A stretch of DNA of 64,000 bases, from contig NC_092795.1 of NCBI RefSeq assembly GCF_918797505.1, positions 35,389,131-35,453,130 of the forward strand. The letters run 5' to 3'. Under the pieces are notes generated by a model. The model was not told the DNA's origin. It saw nothing but the letters and a program-made list of their open reading frames with translations, and did not search any database. Of this stretch, positions 33,090-45,954 are shown piece after piece (the stretch's first letter is position 1; every line of letters begins with the position of its first letter). This DNA is from Bemisia tabaci (Eukaryota; Arthropoda; Insecta; Hemiptera; Aleyrodidae). Made by a program: the position numbers and the translations under genes.

Positions 33090-35230
33090 CAGTGGAACCG
33101 ACCCATTCTTTGTGATTTTTGTGGTACTCGTGAAAACGTATTCGCTCTTGCAATCAAAGAATATCTCTGGAGTAGCTCTCTTGAAAGCAACGACCTCTGT
33201 TTACTGCTTTTTTTCTACCCCTCAATCTGACAACAGCATACGGAGCCGTCCACTGAGATGCTCTTAGATGCTCGCCGCGACATGGTACCCGCAGTCAAGC
33301 GCTAGATTGCTGACCCGATAAACGTTGCGCTGCCACAAACGCGAATATGATGTAAATTGGCCGCCACCGTTTGCCGAAACCTCTTTTTGCACACAGCAAT
33401 TCAGCCAAACCCGCGTTGTCACACAGAGCATACATTTGATGGCATTTCAATGAACCATGCTCCTCTGGATCTTAAGAAGTGTGTTTAGAAACTCGGAAAG
33501 TTAAAAAAGCCAGTTTCTTTCTTTTTTGCGCACGCTGAGTAAAATTAAAGAATAAATTTCCGCATAGAAGATGTTTAAAAATTAAAATTATTTTCGACAA
33601 GTTCTTGAAACTAATAAAACATATGTCTGAGGTTTTCTGAAACAAGGTAGATGAACGGAATCAATTTTTTTCCAGTAGGTTTTTCTTCCTTTTTTTGAAT
33701 AATTCTTTTTTAATACTCCTGTGTTGAACATTAATCCAAATAATAGTGTCAACGTATGCCACACTTACATAAGAGAACAACTCTGCGAACAAATCAATTG
33801 AGATGTTACACGGGTGATACCACTATTTAAACTCGTGAAGGGCCCGTTTTGCATACACAATGAAATGAAGGCGAATTGTCGTTTACGGTAGATGAACTAA
33901 CCAATGTATTAGCGATTACATTATGTTCCGTATGAGCGAAGAAGTGGCAAGCAATTGCCTCACTTCCCACTCCCTGATGATTTGAGAGTTGAACAAATTA
34001 AGCACTAGGAGTAACAGCTGAAACGTTGAAAAATAGTCAACGATACGATCTTGTATTCCTCACAGCGGTGTGACTTTGGCGCTTTTTACCTCCATTTATT
34101 AATATACGCAAAAAGACGAACTTTGAGTCGTCTGAGCTGTATATCATCCATGAACCACTGCCTGTATTTTTGTATCATTTTCACGTTTTAGTTACAAACC
34201 CATTATAAATATTTTGAGAATTTCCTGTTTTAAGATTACTCTTAACCCTTCATCAAAATTTTGTCGACGATATGAAATTTTATTCAACGGTAAGTTCATT
34301 AATACCTTGACAAAGTAAACAGTGATTGAAAATCCTAAGTACATGCAGATATTGAGGTTTTGTAAGAACAGGCTGGCCAAAAATCAGTACTTTTACAGTA
34401 CTTTTCCAGTACATTCCCAAGAAATTCAGTACCTCCTCAACAGAAAAATCCAGTATATTTTCAGTACCTCCATTTGAGGAAATTCGGAAAATTTCAAAAT
34501 TATGAATTTTTCGCCCAAAGCGACGAAAATGAAAAAATTCCGGACTTTCTATCGGAAATTCCGCACTTTATTAGTGCTTACGGGCCGCCCTTAAAAAATT
34601 AGAACTTTTCCCGGAAATTCCGGACTTGTGGACACCCTGTTTATCCTTTAAAAAACCAAAACCTTCCGCAGCTCATCGTTAACTAAAATGTCACATAAAC
34701 AAGAGAATATTCTGTTTTATCGGGAATCAATGTAAACACTGTAGAAGGTATTTTTGCGGCGATTTGCGGAACACCCAGTGAATTCAGTTACTCAAGAGGA
34801 GCATAATGCCGCGCTATGACATCAGATCGAAGGTGGAGATTTGGGTTCGGTCACGGTTTCAGTTTGACTACTCACCTTTGAGCTACACTTGCGAGGTATG
34901 ATGTATGCCGAGATATACCCACTTAATTGATTCGGTTAGGTAGGAGCAAAGCTGAACGGGAATCGAGATAAGGCTACATAATCCCTGCTGCAACCGAAGC
35001 TCGCTTCGCTTCATACACAATGAATCGTGGGTGGACGCCTGGACACAAAGGAGTTTGTCATTTTGGACCGATGATGTTGATTTCAGAATGCGCTTTATGT
35101 GTAAAAGAGGCTTGTGCAAAAACGACTTAAAATGAGTGACGGGACGAGATCTTAAGGGAAAATTGGCTTAAAATTGGTGATAAGAACCTACGGTCCCGTC
35201 GCCGCGGAAAAAGGTAGATCGGGGGCTCTA
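33090..35230. other. Non-coding stretch with one MITE relic
   Basis: Apart from the left-truncated element at 34368-34639, nothing is recognised. Short ORFs have no motifs. Confidence 0.55.
34368..34639. mobile_element. CAGGGTGTCTAC MITE, copy 2 (left end lost)
   Basis: AACAGGCTGG, AAGAAATTCAGTACCTCC and TTCCGGACTTGTGGACACCC align with 18550-18825. The first 10-15 bases of the left terminus are absent. Confidence 0.7.
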
Positions 35231-35468
35231 CACTGAGAAAAAACTATGGCTTATAAACCTATTAGAGGTAAATATGGAACACCACTAATAGTAGTACCTC
35301 TACATATAATAATAGCACATATACCTTAGTTATGGTACGGGGTACCTTAATTAGGTACAGAGACCTTAGTATGGTTCACAGACCGAGAATCATTAGTTTA
35401 TTTACGACTATTATAGGTGTTCCATATTTACCTCTAATAGGTTTATAAACCATAGTTTTTTCTCAGTG
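35231..35468. mobile_element. CACTGAGAAAAAAC MITE family, copy 1
   Basis: A 238-base palindromic element (ends CACTGAGAAAAAACTATGG and complement; arms with CCTATTAGAGGTAAATATGG). It is flanked by TA on both sides. By direct reading it is identical to 41653-41890. Confidence 0.92.
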
Positions 35469-35524
35469 TACAGCGCTACGGTCCCGTCGCCGCGGAAAAA
35501 GATAGAAAGGGATGCTCTACAGCG

Positions 35525-35777
35525 CTGCCGTGCTACGGAAGAACGCCGTAAGAACAATCGAGAGTTGCCAAATTTCCTTCGATAAAATGTTTATTTTTTA
35601 GGAAAGCTATGAATGTTTTTCCATTAAATTTTCAAAGTATTTTCGTAAAATTGCGAACTAAATTATCTGAAAAATTTAGAGGAAAATATTCATAAATTTA
35701 CCAGGAAATCCGCGTTTAATCAAAGGGGATTTTGCAACGCCTGGGGGTTCATACGGCGTTTTTCATTGACACGGCAG
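35525..35777. mobile_element. 4-bp-TSD MITE family, copy 3
   Basis: Ends CTGCCGTGCTACGGAAGAAC / GACACGGCAG, flanked by AGCG on both sides. Confidence 0.8.
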
Positions 35778-38700
35778 AGCGAGCATTAGGAGTTTTAGTC
35801 GCTTCGGAGACTTTAACGCGTGGATAGAAATGTCGGAGACGCGCGCCGGTGATGGAGGAAAGCTCTACGTTCGACATTAGCTCAACTATGATAGATTGTG
35901 TTCCCATCTCTGGTAGTGCATCACTCATACATATAGTTAAAAGTCTCGTCTTAGTATCACAGATCATGAATATTTTATTTTTTTTTTGGGGGGGGGGGGC
36001 GAAATATTGACACATTATTATAAAACCCCAAATCATAAGCTAAAATTCCTTCGTTTTAGAATTACGTAATGATAGGGCACAAAATATCATCAACTTTCAA
36101 CATTTTAGTGAGCGGCGCGAAAAATGTGTTGAGTTCGAAAAATTAACACGACTTGAATTCTCTCTTGTGTTGAGAAAAAAATGACGAGGTCAATACTTTA
36201 GACTTAATTTTGGAGCAACCCACGTTTGATGAAAGACTTTTTCAAATCAGTTTTGCTGCTTGCGTATAGCACGCAAAATTATCATCATTGGTAATATCAT
36301 CACCACTAATGCGCTGATGACATTACGTAATTAAACAGCCATTTTTTAAAACCCTGCATCGATGTTATATTAAAAACAAAACAGAAATTTAATTTAGCAT
36401 CTTAGCATAGTTCAATACTCGCAGGGATTTTGGATGTGCCAGTTTTTTTCACTTTTCTTGTAAGATGACCTACAAAGGATGAACTCGAGCTACTGCACGA
36501 GTATGCTACACTGCATACGCGGGCTAAAGAAGAATCAGCCAGTAGAGCGCAAAGCGATGCTATCAGTGCTTATTTATACACATTAATGCACACTAAACAG
36601 GGTGTGAATAGACCCTGGTTGCATAACAATTCGCCACACGCAACTTGTACGCAATCGAAATCGCGAATCACAAGCGTCCTCAACTGAAGATCCAAAACTC
36701 TGATCACAGAGGATCGATCTTCTCCAAACTTTCTCAACTTTACGAGCCTATATTCACAAAGACGAATCGGGAAGTATTCGTGGTTTATGATTCAAGTTAC
36801 GAAATACATTTTATTAGAATAAGATGCTTTCATTCACTGCAAAAATAATATCATCTTGATGAATCCTGAGGGGAAGCACGTAAAATGTAACTTCAAATTT
36901 TCAAAATCCCGCGGATATTTTCCCCGAGTTGAATGAAAATGCCTTTGATACTAATTATCAAGAGACTCTGACCTGTAATTGGACTGCATTTTGCAATTTG
37001 GAACTATAACATCTGGCTCAGTTTAAAAACGACGTACGTACCATCAGTTTCCCTTTGCACGTGAGTGTTTATACAGATGGGCTAGAAATTGTAGTGCCTA
37101 ATTGCAAAATGTTGTCCAATTGTTCTTCTTATCGGTGAATGGTACGTTAAGATGGTATTGGATAATTAAGGCGGTGTTTCTAAGACTTCAAGTCCCGTCC
37201 TATCCAATATAGCTCCTAAGAGATGATGTATCGTGATCAAAAGAACCTGAATCACTGCGGTGCAATAACTAAATTCGGTACCTATTTAAAACTTGGTATT
37301 GTAGTGCGCTACAATTAACCTAGAATGAGCTCCTCCGTTCATTGTACTGACCTTATGTGTGGTAGAATTTGGCGATGAAAGCATCATTCCTTGCAGGGAC
37401 GATATGGAGCCATAAATGTGCATCGTTTAACGCCTTCTCCAATAACTTCTTGCTCGAAAATTACTTTCTTTTCTGAACGGAAAAAGTCAAAATAGTGTTC
37501 TTCAATACATCACGCGTGCCATTAAGACAATACAGTCTCGCAAGTAAAAGTGGTCTATTTGCCAAAACCACGGATGCGAATCCACTTTTCTTCTGTTTGC
37601 ACTTGACACTTGACCCACTTCACCATTGAGAGACTTCAGAGAGAGTTCCTGGCTCTACTTTTCCCATTCATCGTCGTTCAAGTGTTTAAACTCTCCACCA
37701 CGGTTGTCAAACTTTGACCGCAGTCAATACTCCAGGGCATCAGTTCAAAAATGAATTGCTACCATTTGTCGACAACGTTTTGTCTTGGTGTTTAATCACC
37801 TGTCTGTATTCGAAAAACGAGCCTGCCGGCTACTGTTTCCATTCATGAACGCACCGCCAAATGCCTGTCAGTTTCCTTTATTTTTCACTCGTTCATTTGT
37901 GTGCTTACATCCTCTTCACGCTACATTTAACGACGCATTAATTTCATCTGATAAATTTCACTCTTACTTGCACGAAAGAGTTCACAATACGTTTTCCTGC
38001 GAGGTTTTAAGTTTAAAATGTTTGGTTTTTCGCCTTATTTCCTTACGTTTTCAAGCTATTTTATGGGTGTACTATTTTCTTACCTCTTTTTTAAATGTTT
38101 ATTACGTCATAGACTAGGAAAGAGTCTCTCTTTCTTGAAGTTTTTTCAATCTTTTATGAGGGGCCGGACAGTGTTTATTCACCAGAGAAAACACACTGGA
38201 TAACAGAGACCTTACCTCACATCCTCTTTGATATCATAACGAAGTTCTTGCAGAACATCACACCTATCGCAAGGCGTCTAGTCTCTGTGCAAGTTGCCTC
38301 ATTTGCATTTGTGTTGGTATCACTGTTTTTAGTACATGCTTTTTGCAGACGAATTAGCCAACTTTCCTCGCTGTTATTGGTTTTTCCGGTCGAAACGTTA
38401 AGAGCTTTCGTGACTTAGTTTAAAACGGGCACTAGGTGACGCAATCGCACGCTTGTAGACTATGAGATGCTCCGCTTGCATTAAACACTTGCCATTTAGT
38501 AGTGCCTTGTTGCCACATTTGAGCTGAAGTAACGATGCCTTCAGTTACACTCTAGGAATGGAGAGTTTTCTTTACATTTTATTGAATTTCCAGTTTCACA
38601 TTTGAAGATATTAAAGTTTGAATTTTAAATATCACACGAGTGAAAAAATTAAAAGTGTGTGATTAGAGTGATCCAGCAAACAGAGTAACCATGGTGGAGA

Positions 38701-38928
38701 GCGATCAACTGTAAAAACACTTATGCCCATAGGAAAACTTATGACACGTACGTTGTTTCTAAACTGAGCCAGAAATTATAGTTTCTAATTGCAAAGAGTG
38801 GTCCAACTCATCAACGTTAAAATAGACCATTATAAGTTGATAAGCTCAGTAGCACATTTGTGAAAAGTAACGATCCCTGATATGAAACTGAGAAAGTGTT
38901 TGAAGACATGTATTGATAGTTAATGGAA
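35778..38928. other. No gene or recognised repeat
   Basis: Ordinary AT-rich DNA with a homopolymer T/G junction near 35980. The ORF at 37785-38117 (110 codons) lacks a motif or codon bias. Confidence 0.5.
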
Positions 38929-39077
38929 CAGTGGCGGGGCTTACATTGCGATGTATCGATTGATCTGCCATTTAAATCTATGAAAAAGGATCGATAAACA
39001 GGGTGCCCGCAACACCTTAATAATACATTCTTCACCACAGCTTTAAATAAGGGAATTTCGATAATCGATCTGCACTG
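38929..39077. mobile_element. hAT-like MITE, copy 2 (degraded)
   Basis: CAGTGGCGGGGCTTACATTG at left and TGCACTG at right, with GATCGATAAACAGGGTGCCC inside as in copy 1. AATGGA occurs just outside both ends. Confidence 0.6.
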
Positions 39078-39226
39078 AAATGGAGGATTTTTGGAAGCCC
39101 GAAAAATGTTCTGAAATTCAATAAAAATTGTTTTTTCACAGTCACCGCTAATTTATTGTAAGCCGTTCTTGTTGACTGACAATGGCGGATTTCGTAAATA
39201 TCGACAATACGCACCGAACTTTTTCA

Positions 39227-39474
39227 CACTGAGAAAAAACTATGGTTATAATTACCATATTAGTGGTGGTCAATATGCACTCATAATTAGTAGTGGCCAT
39301 AATCAATAATAGTAATATTTTTAATAGAGCAATCATAATTTTACAAGTGCGCGGTAGTATTATTTACCATTTAATGGTAAAAATATCTCTATGATTGGTT
39401 ATGGCAACTACTAATTAAGAGTCCATATTGAACACCACTAATATGGTAATTATAACCATAATTTCTTCTCAGTG
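39227..39474. mobile_element. CACTGAGAAAAAAC MITE family, divergent member
   Basis: Shares the CACTGAGAAAAAACTATGG terminus with 35231 and 41653, but the arms differ (TATAATTACCATATTAGTGG and complement). CA flanks both sides. Confidence 0.8.
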
Positions 39475-39572
39475 CATTATTCCAAATATTTTGTGCCCTA
39501 GTATGGTCCAATTCTCTAAAGTGCTTGGATCCATTTTCAAAAACTAGCGTTAAAAGTAGAGCAGGCAACCGC

Positions 39573-39580
39573 AACCGGTT
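39573..39580. promoter_or_regulatory. AACCGGTT, possible Grainyhead site
   Basis: A perfect Grainyhead-type palindrome. In Drosophila stitcher is tied to the Grainyhead wound response. One 8-mer in 64 kb can occur by chance, and its relation to this gene's promoter is unknown. Confidence 0.15.
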
Positions 39581-39892
39581 TCCGAAGAGTAAGTATATCC
39601 TCTTACGTTTGGGATTCGTCTGGGGAGCTTCCTCACTGACCCGAGGACCCCGGCAGTTTAGCGCGCATGCCCGGCCATTGCGCTATCGTGCTCATCGCGC
39701 GAAAAACAGCAGCGGCACCATGTATAGTTTTTGCAATCCAAGTTGCCAAATTTCGCGATTAAATCGCGGTTGAACCGTGGGCAGATGGGGGCTCCCGGTG
39801 AAGTTGGCAAGTTATTCCAACTCCCGTCACGGGAGGATGTATCGTTGGAGCGCTCGTTTCCGGCGAGCTCGGATTTGCGCGCCAGCACAGTT

Positions 39893-40018
39893 CGTCGCTC
39901 CTCTGACGTAAGGGCGTATCTCTATTTCCGGGTTAGCCCTGAAAAGCATGGAGTTATATGGAGAACAGGGTTCACGTAGAAATTGAGATACGCTTTTATG
40001 TCAAAGGAGCGGCGAGTT
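39893..40018. repeat. Short foldback element (CTGACGTAAGGGCGTATC ends)
   Basis: CGTCGCTCCTCTGACGTAAG and the following bases pair with ACGCTTTTATGTCAAAGGAG plus CGGCG. The middle holds AGCCCTG and CAGGGTT. Confidence 0.7.
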
Positions 40019-40080
40019 CAGCAGGTCGCTCGTAGCCGGCGAATACAGCGTCGCGGAATGAACCACCTGGGTAAAGATAT

Positions 40081-40210
40081 ACTTAGACGTATTTCTGCCG
40101 AACGAAACTATGTACAATAAGAAATGAGCCCTGAGGCCCATAAGAATACATGCACAACAGGGCTCACAGCATAATACGCATAGTTCCGTTTGTCAGAGAT
40201 ACGTCCACTT
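40081..40210. repeat. Foldback element related to 11923-12052
   Basis: TAGACGTATTTCTGCCGAAC pairs with GTTTGTCAGAGATACGTCC. Inner GAGCCCTG is mirrored by CAGGGCTC. It lies only 60 bases from the preceding foldback of the sister subtype. Confidence 0.7.
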
Positions 40211-40854
40211 GACCAAAGTAGAGTTACAATTTCCCTGAGATTTGATCTGTAAATGGTAGTAATTCTCGTTGAGGAAGTTGCACCGCTGAAAATGTTGGAG
40301 CGGGATGCAGGAGGCGTTTCACTGCGGAACCTACTTTGCTCTAAAAGAAACTCACAGAATGAGACAGGGATGGGATAGAATTTGGAAAATTAAATTCCCT
40401 AACATTTCCCTGACTTGTTTTTTTTAAGATCCCCTGAATTGAAGATACGCCAGATGATTGAAAAGACTTACTTCAGAATACTTTGCAGGAGAATTAAACA
40501 TCCAATTAACCCATTCTCTAAAGTAAATAAAGTTGACTTAACAATTTTTCCCTGACACTTACGTCATTTTCCCCTGAAATTTCTCGGTTTTCCCTGACTG
40601 TGGCAGCCCTTATAAGAATAAGACCTGAAACCACTATTTTTCCCCCTTTTTTTTACCTCAGAAGAATGAGAACTTCCGGTTTTAGTACCACCGACATACA
40701 CCGTACACCGATGTACACCGTCACAGGTCATAATTAGCGATACACACTTACTTGCCTGAGACTAACTACTTGAAATAAAATTAGAACACGAAAACGTACA
40801 ATTGAAATTCATAATTTTTAAGTTCATGATATTGATCAGTGCAAGTATCAGGCT

Positions 40855-40990
40855 CCGATGATGTAAGTAAAACTAGAAATGATGAAATTTCAACTTTTTT
40901 TTTTTTTTTTTTTTTTTCTTGGAGGATGACAATACTTCCTCTCTACCCTATGGGAGCGAGAAAGTAAAAATATCGTAATCGACTTTCGCT
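40855..40990. repeat. Inverted copy of the 9425 repeat end
   Basis: CTAGAAATGATGAAATTTCA, a 23-base T run, then ACTTCCTCTCTACCCTATGG mirror the left end of 9425-9775. Confidence 0.5.
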
Positions 40991-41109
40991 TATTTTTGAC
41001 GCAACCTTATCGAAGACCGCTGGTAAGAGCTTTCATCCCGTACTGTAGTTTTACTTTCCTACCTCCTGAATAAAAGCACGTGATCCATTCGAACCGCTGT
41101 CACGGTAAG

Positions 41110-41530
41110 ATCCTCGTGACGTTGAATTGTGCGGACGGCACTCTATTCACATAGTTACTCTGTACGAGCAAAACCGAAAGACGCAAGAGCTTCGGCAGCC
41201 GAAATGTTTCTTCAAATAAGTGGTGTCAAAGTCAGCGAGTCGTGTAATGAGGGTCATTGGCGAAGAGAAAAAACATCGAAAAAAGAAAAAGGCCCTTGGC
41301 GGGGGAACGAGGGGGGCAGGGGAGGCAGGGAGCACGAACGCCCGAACGTGCTCCGGTCGTGAACGAGTGAAGCGTGCAAAATGATCAAAACTGCAGGGAG
41401 AAGTTCACGAATTTGCGGAGTTCCACACAGTTGCAAAACTCAAAACTGAGCCGCGATCCCGGCCAGCCAATCAGAAGCCCGGATTCGCCGTGCCCGAGGG
41501 GAGTTCCAGTAACCGCACGCCAGTCTTCAC
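41110..41530. other. GC-rich island, no recognised gene
   Basis: Unique-looking GC-rich sequence. Overlapping short ORFs on both strands have no motifs. Candidate regulatory DNA or an unrecognised upstream exon; not decidable here. Confidence 0.25.
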
Positions 41531-41652
41531 ACTGGAAATGCATATTTTTACCAAGAAAGTTATATTATTTGTATTTTTTTAAATTTTCATAAACAGGCGC
41601 GATACCGGGAGATTCCTTCACAGAGATTTTAGTTAGAATGAGTGTCGTTATA

Positions 41653-41890
41653 CACTGAGAAAAAACTATGGCTTATAAACCTATTAGAGGTAAATATGGA
41701 ACACCACTAATAGTAGTACCTCTACATATAATAATAGCACATATACCTTAGTTATGGTACGGGGTACCTTAATTAGGTACAGAGACCTTAGTATGGTTCA
41801 CAGACCGAGAATCATTAGTTTATTTACGACTATTATAGGTGTTCCATATTTACCTCTAATAGGTTTATAAACCATAGTTTTTTCTCAGTG
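41653..41890. mobile_element. CACTGAGAAAAAAC MITE family, copy 2
   Basis: 238 bases, read as base-for-base identical to 35231-35468 and flanked by TA on both sides. Confidence 0.92.
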
Positions 41891-42831
41891 TAGTGAAAGA
41901 ATACTGTATTTCATTTATAGGGAACTCAAAACATGAATGCTACAAATACACACACAATCTGGTAGATTAGTCGCTCGAAAAGAGGCGCGTTTTGGAGTTT
42001 TTGAAATTTCCGTAACTTGCGCACATTTCTCTCCAAAATTACTATTCCTGATTTTTGCGTTTGAGGGCATTCCACGAAAATATTTTGCCTAGGTCATTGA
42101 TAAAAGAAAGAAAAAAAAAAGACTTATCTAGAGTGGCAAGTCGTAGATTAAATTAACAGTGGGAGATAAGAAGCTTAAGAAATGGTATAAATCAAAATCA
42201 AGGATATTTTCAACGGTATAATTAGTGGAGGGGAGGGGGAAGGGGTACTCATGGAACAATTTACTTGAATAATCAAATGTTCATATGCAGCTCAAGTATG
42301 GATTACGTATTACGTGACCGTATTTACGGCTTGACCTTAGTGGTAGATTTCATGGAGGGATCCTCGTTTGTGGACTTTTCCCGGGAATTTTACCGATGCA
42401 CTCAGTTCACAGACAAATCCTTCCATGAAACAAAGAAAAACAAATAAATACAGTCACGTAATACACAGTCCATCTTTGAGCTGCGTTTGAACATTTTGCG
42501 AGAACTTGTCCACTGAAATCCTTTTCGGGGAGGAATGGTACTTTAGCCGGCTTTCATTGATGCAAAATTAAAGGCATTAAGTGATAAAAACGTGAGCCAA
42601 AGATGCACAATTTTTTTACAATTGTATTTTTTACACTTACAAAATAATTGTCTTAAAAGCGTATATTTTCTAATATGTAACTTTAGGTAACTTTTAGAAT
42701 TGCTCTGAAGATAGGACTGAGTGCCTGAAATGCATTGGCCCCTGTAAAAAAATAAAATTGTGAAAAAAGTTTGCATAGTTTGCTCACGTTTTAATCACTT
42801 GTCATTATTTATATAGATGCTACATGCGGCT

Positions 42832-43059
42832 CACTGGAAAAAAACACATTGGATCTAGAGTCCAGACTCTTAAAAACATCGACAAGAATAAGTACTCTTG
42901 ATTCAAACAGAATCTAGCTTAAATCAAGATACAAGCCTCTTAATTTAAGCGGATTTCGTTTTGATTCAAGCAAAAATCCGATTGGATCAAGAGTATTTTT
43001 TCTTGTCAATGTTTTCAACAGTCTGGACTCTAGATCAAATGTGTTTTTTTTTCCCAGTG
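42832..43059. mobile_element. CACTGG MITE family, copy 2
   Basis: Full-length palindrome with both ends. CT flanks both sides. Confidence 0.9.
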
Positions 43060-43089
43060 CTGAACAACTTTTCAAAATTAAAGGATATA

Positions 43090-43480
43090 TAATTGGGACA
43101 TTTCGGTGACATCCGACTGGGATTTTATTTTCAAACGCGGCTACCCAGGAGTGCACTGATCTGGAACTGCCCTTGGCATCCCCCACGCCGCGCCGCGCCG
43201 CCGCGCCGGGCACAGTCTCGACTCGCTTCGATATTAGTGTTGGTCGGATCTGGGATCCAAGATCTTTGTGACATCCAAATTGCCCTAATTCACTCTTTGT
43301 TGATACCAAACGCGGTGGCCCGGCGGTGGGTGAACGGGCGAGGGTTTTCTCGAGGGCACTCCTCGTGATGGCACGTCGTTTCCAGGAGTCACGAACCACG
43401 TCAGATATGAAATTGTACGTGCGAGCGTCCGATGAGCAGGATTCCGACCTGCCATTCCGAGTGACTCCTTGCAGGAAAAC
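43090..43480. other. GC-rich island between two MITEs
   Basis: Contains GCCGCGCCGCGCC-like runs. ORFs up to 194 codons cross it on the minus strand, but the longest reads through the neighbouring MITE, so it is not a gene. Confidence 0.25.
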
Positions 43481-43664
43481 AATAATAAAAGGATACATAA
43501 ATAACTAAATATTTAGGGATTAATGGTTGCACGCGAGATCCACTGAAAATCTATCATAAATTGAGACAAACTTTTGGGCAAGACAACAAACCAAACTGTG
43601 CTCAGAAACAGGAGATAAATGGCAGTAAAATGGCTCTAGAGATTTTCTGTGTTGATTTTGTCTG

Positions 43665-43875
43665 CACTGGAAAAAAAAACACATTGGATCTAGAGTCAAG
43701 ACTCTTAAAAACATCGACAAGAAAAAATACTCTTGATTCAATCAGGTTTAAGCTTAAATCAAGAACCAAGCTTCTTAATTTGAGCGGATTTCCTTTTGAT
43801 TTAAGCTTACATCTGATTGAATCAAGAGTCCTTTTTCTTGTCAATGTTTTCAAGAGTCTGGACTCTAGATCCAAT

Positions 43876-43916
<41 letters not shown>

Positions 43917-43922
43917 CCAGTG
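43665..43922. mobile_element. CACTGG MITE family, copy 3
   Basis: Full palindrome whose right-terminal T run has expanded to 40 bases (43877-43916). TG flanks both sides. Confidence 0.9.
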
Positions 43923-44904
43923 TGTAGCTCAATATTTAACAGTTCCAGAGATCAACTCTGGGTCAAGCCCGCGAACGAAGACCAACAACAACACAAAGAA
44001 TTTCTGAGCAGAGTGTGATTCTTAAGAAACTTATTTGCTGTTTAAGTTGCACTGATTTGTTGAGTAAGTAAAAAATTAATGAGAGGAAAGAGGGCAAATT
44101 TTTCCTTTTCGAAATATTTTAAATTTCCTTATTAATGATTTGTGCGAACAAAAAATCAAATAGTTTAACTTTCAAACATTCTGAACAAATGCGAGGGGTT
44201 GTTAATGAATACACAGCAACGCAGCTTCTTTCAACCCCCGTATCATTACGATTCCATCATTAGAGTCGTATGTGTGTGACTATTGGCTGGCTGGTGTCAC
44301 TAATGCGCTGCTTTCTTGCTATGTATTTATTTGAGGCTACCTATAGCGGTAGTTACTTATGGAAGTGCAGCACAAGTGTGTAGCTTTCCTCTTGGAAGTG
44401 TATGGATGAAAACAAGCAATTCAGAGTGATTGACTGTTTGTTGGGGCTCCTTAAGATTACGAATAGGCTCGACTGCAGCACGGTTCTTACTTCCGGGATA
44501 AAAGTTGACGACTGTGACTTTAAAGAGGTGTGTAGAGATTTTAAGTGCTTAATAGCTGCTCGTGAGACCCGTAATTTAGCAGTTGCAGAAGACATCAAGG
44601 ACTATAAAGGTGTTATTTGCACGGTGCATTGAGGTATGGTATCGTTCATTCGCACAGTGCGTCACTGCGTCAGCGGTTCAATTTAGGTGATTTATGAACC
44701 TTGAAATCACCCAAGCCAATCGCCAAGGTGCGGTGATTCCCTCACAATGATTTCTGACTGTTTCGAAGGATGAGGGATGGGACAAATTCTAATGATGAGA
44801 ATTCTCCTGCATTCGTACACTGGGAATTCTTCGTAAATTCGTACGAGTCAATTCCCTCGGATGCAAATTCATTTACAAAAAAAATTCTAGTATAAGTGAT
44901 CAGT

Positions 44905-45082
44905 TCCGTGCCCTGCTCACTTTTCTACTTTTGCGTTAAAGTCTCCACAGGATAAGTTCACTTCAAAGGTGCAGAAATAGAAGGCAGTACAAAATTCCTG
45001 GTAGGAACGATGGAGAAAGGGCGGTCGAGTGCTCCAGCATATTTAATATTTTTCCCGCATTTCACTCATTTTACAACCGAGC
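44905..45082. repeat. Dispersed repeat, copy 1 (CCCTGCTCACTTTTCTAC)
   Basis: CCCTGCTCACTTTTCTAC, AAGTCTCCA, TTCACTT-AAAG and TTTTTCCCGC-TTTCACTCA recur in the same order at 46970-47147. Low-identity SINE-like or duplicated sequence. Confidence 0.55.
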
Positions 45083-45673
45083 AAAATATTTGTGTTCTTA
45101 TATTACTTCCGACTGATAAGTATAGGAAAAGAGAAACAAATCTTGGGTCAAAGTCACAAAATGTTGTGTTTACTTTATAACTCGGGGCAAAAAGGAAACC
45201 GGAGAACTAGATTTGACCAAAAAACTTCCGTTATTTTGTGTTTAGATCCCTAGATAAATACATAAGGACACCTTTGGCTGGCAATGCTTTTAAAAACATA
45301 ATGATGAGGCAAAGATAGATCGAAAAGCCAATATTAAATAAAGACAATGTAATTCAAACTTCATGATGTTAGAGTTACAAGCAAGCAATTGCTGCCAGAT
45401 ACATAAACTCGTAATAATAATGCATTATAATTCCTTCATCTTATCTAACATGTTTCCATTTGCTTCTCGATCGCGCACTAAAGACGGTCCTTTACCTATG
45501 GATTCAAACGTCTGCCTTTGTTATTTTTGTGAGTTTATATATCTTTCATGAATTGCTTGCCTGAAACTTTAACATCGTGTAGTTGAATTCCATTCTCTTT
45601 ATTTATTATTGGCTTTTAGCTCGATCTTTGCATCATAATTTTATCCCTAGATTGACTGGGGTCAGCCCTTGTT

Positions 45674-45721
45674 CACGTTTTGTACGCATCAGGTTTCTAT
45701 CGAATTTAAAGTTCATAATTC
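45674..45721. repeat. 46-48 bp direct repeat, left copy
   Basis: CACGTTTTGTACGCATCAGG onward ends exactly where the MITE at 45722 begins. The partner at 45955-46000 begins exactly where that MITE ends. Confidence 0.9.
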
Positions 45722-45954
45722 CACTGGAAAAAAAAAAAAACCACATTGGATCTAGAGCCCAGACTCTTGAAAACATTAACAAGAAAAAGGACTCTTGATT
45801 CAATCAGATTCAAGCTTAAATCAAAAGGAAATCCGCTCAAATTAAGAGGCTTGGTTCTTGAGTTAAGCTAGATTCTGACTGAATCAAGAGTATTTTTTCC
45901 TGTCGATGTTTTTAAGAGTCTGGAATCTGGATCCATTGTGTTTTTTTTCCAGTG
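45722..45954. mobile_element. CACTGG MITE family, copy 4
   Basis: Full palindrome with both ends, precisely bracketed by a 46-48 base direct repeat instead of the dinucleotide seen at other copies. Confidence 0.9.

Noticed and set aside
42914..43498. 194-codon minus-strand ORF
   Set aside because: Reads through a MITE; the frame is a chance product of the palindrome plus a GC-rich island.
43561..44007. 148-codon ORF with a poly-Phe run
   Set aside because: Poly-Phe is the T run of a MITE terminus.
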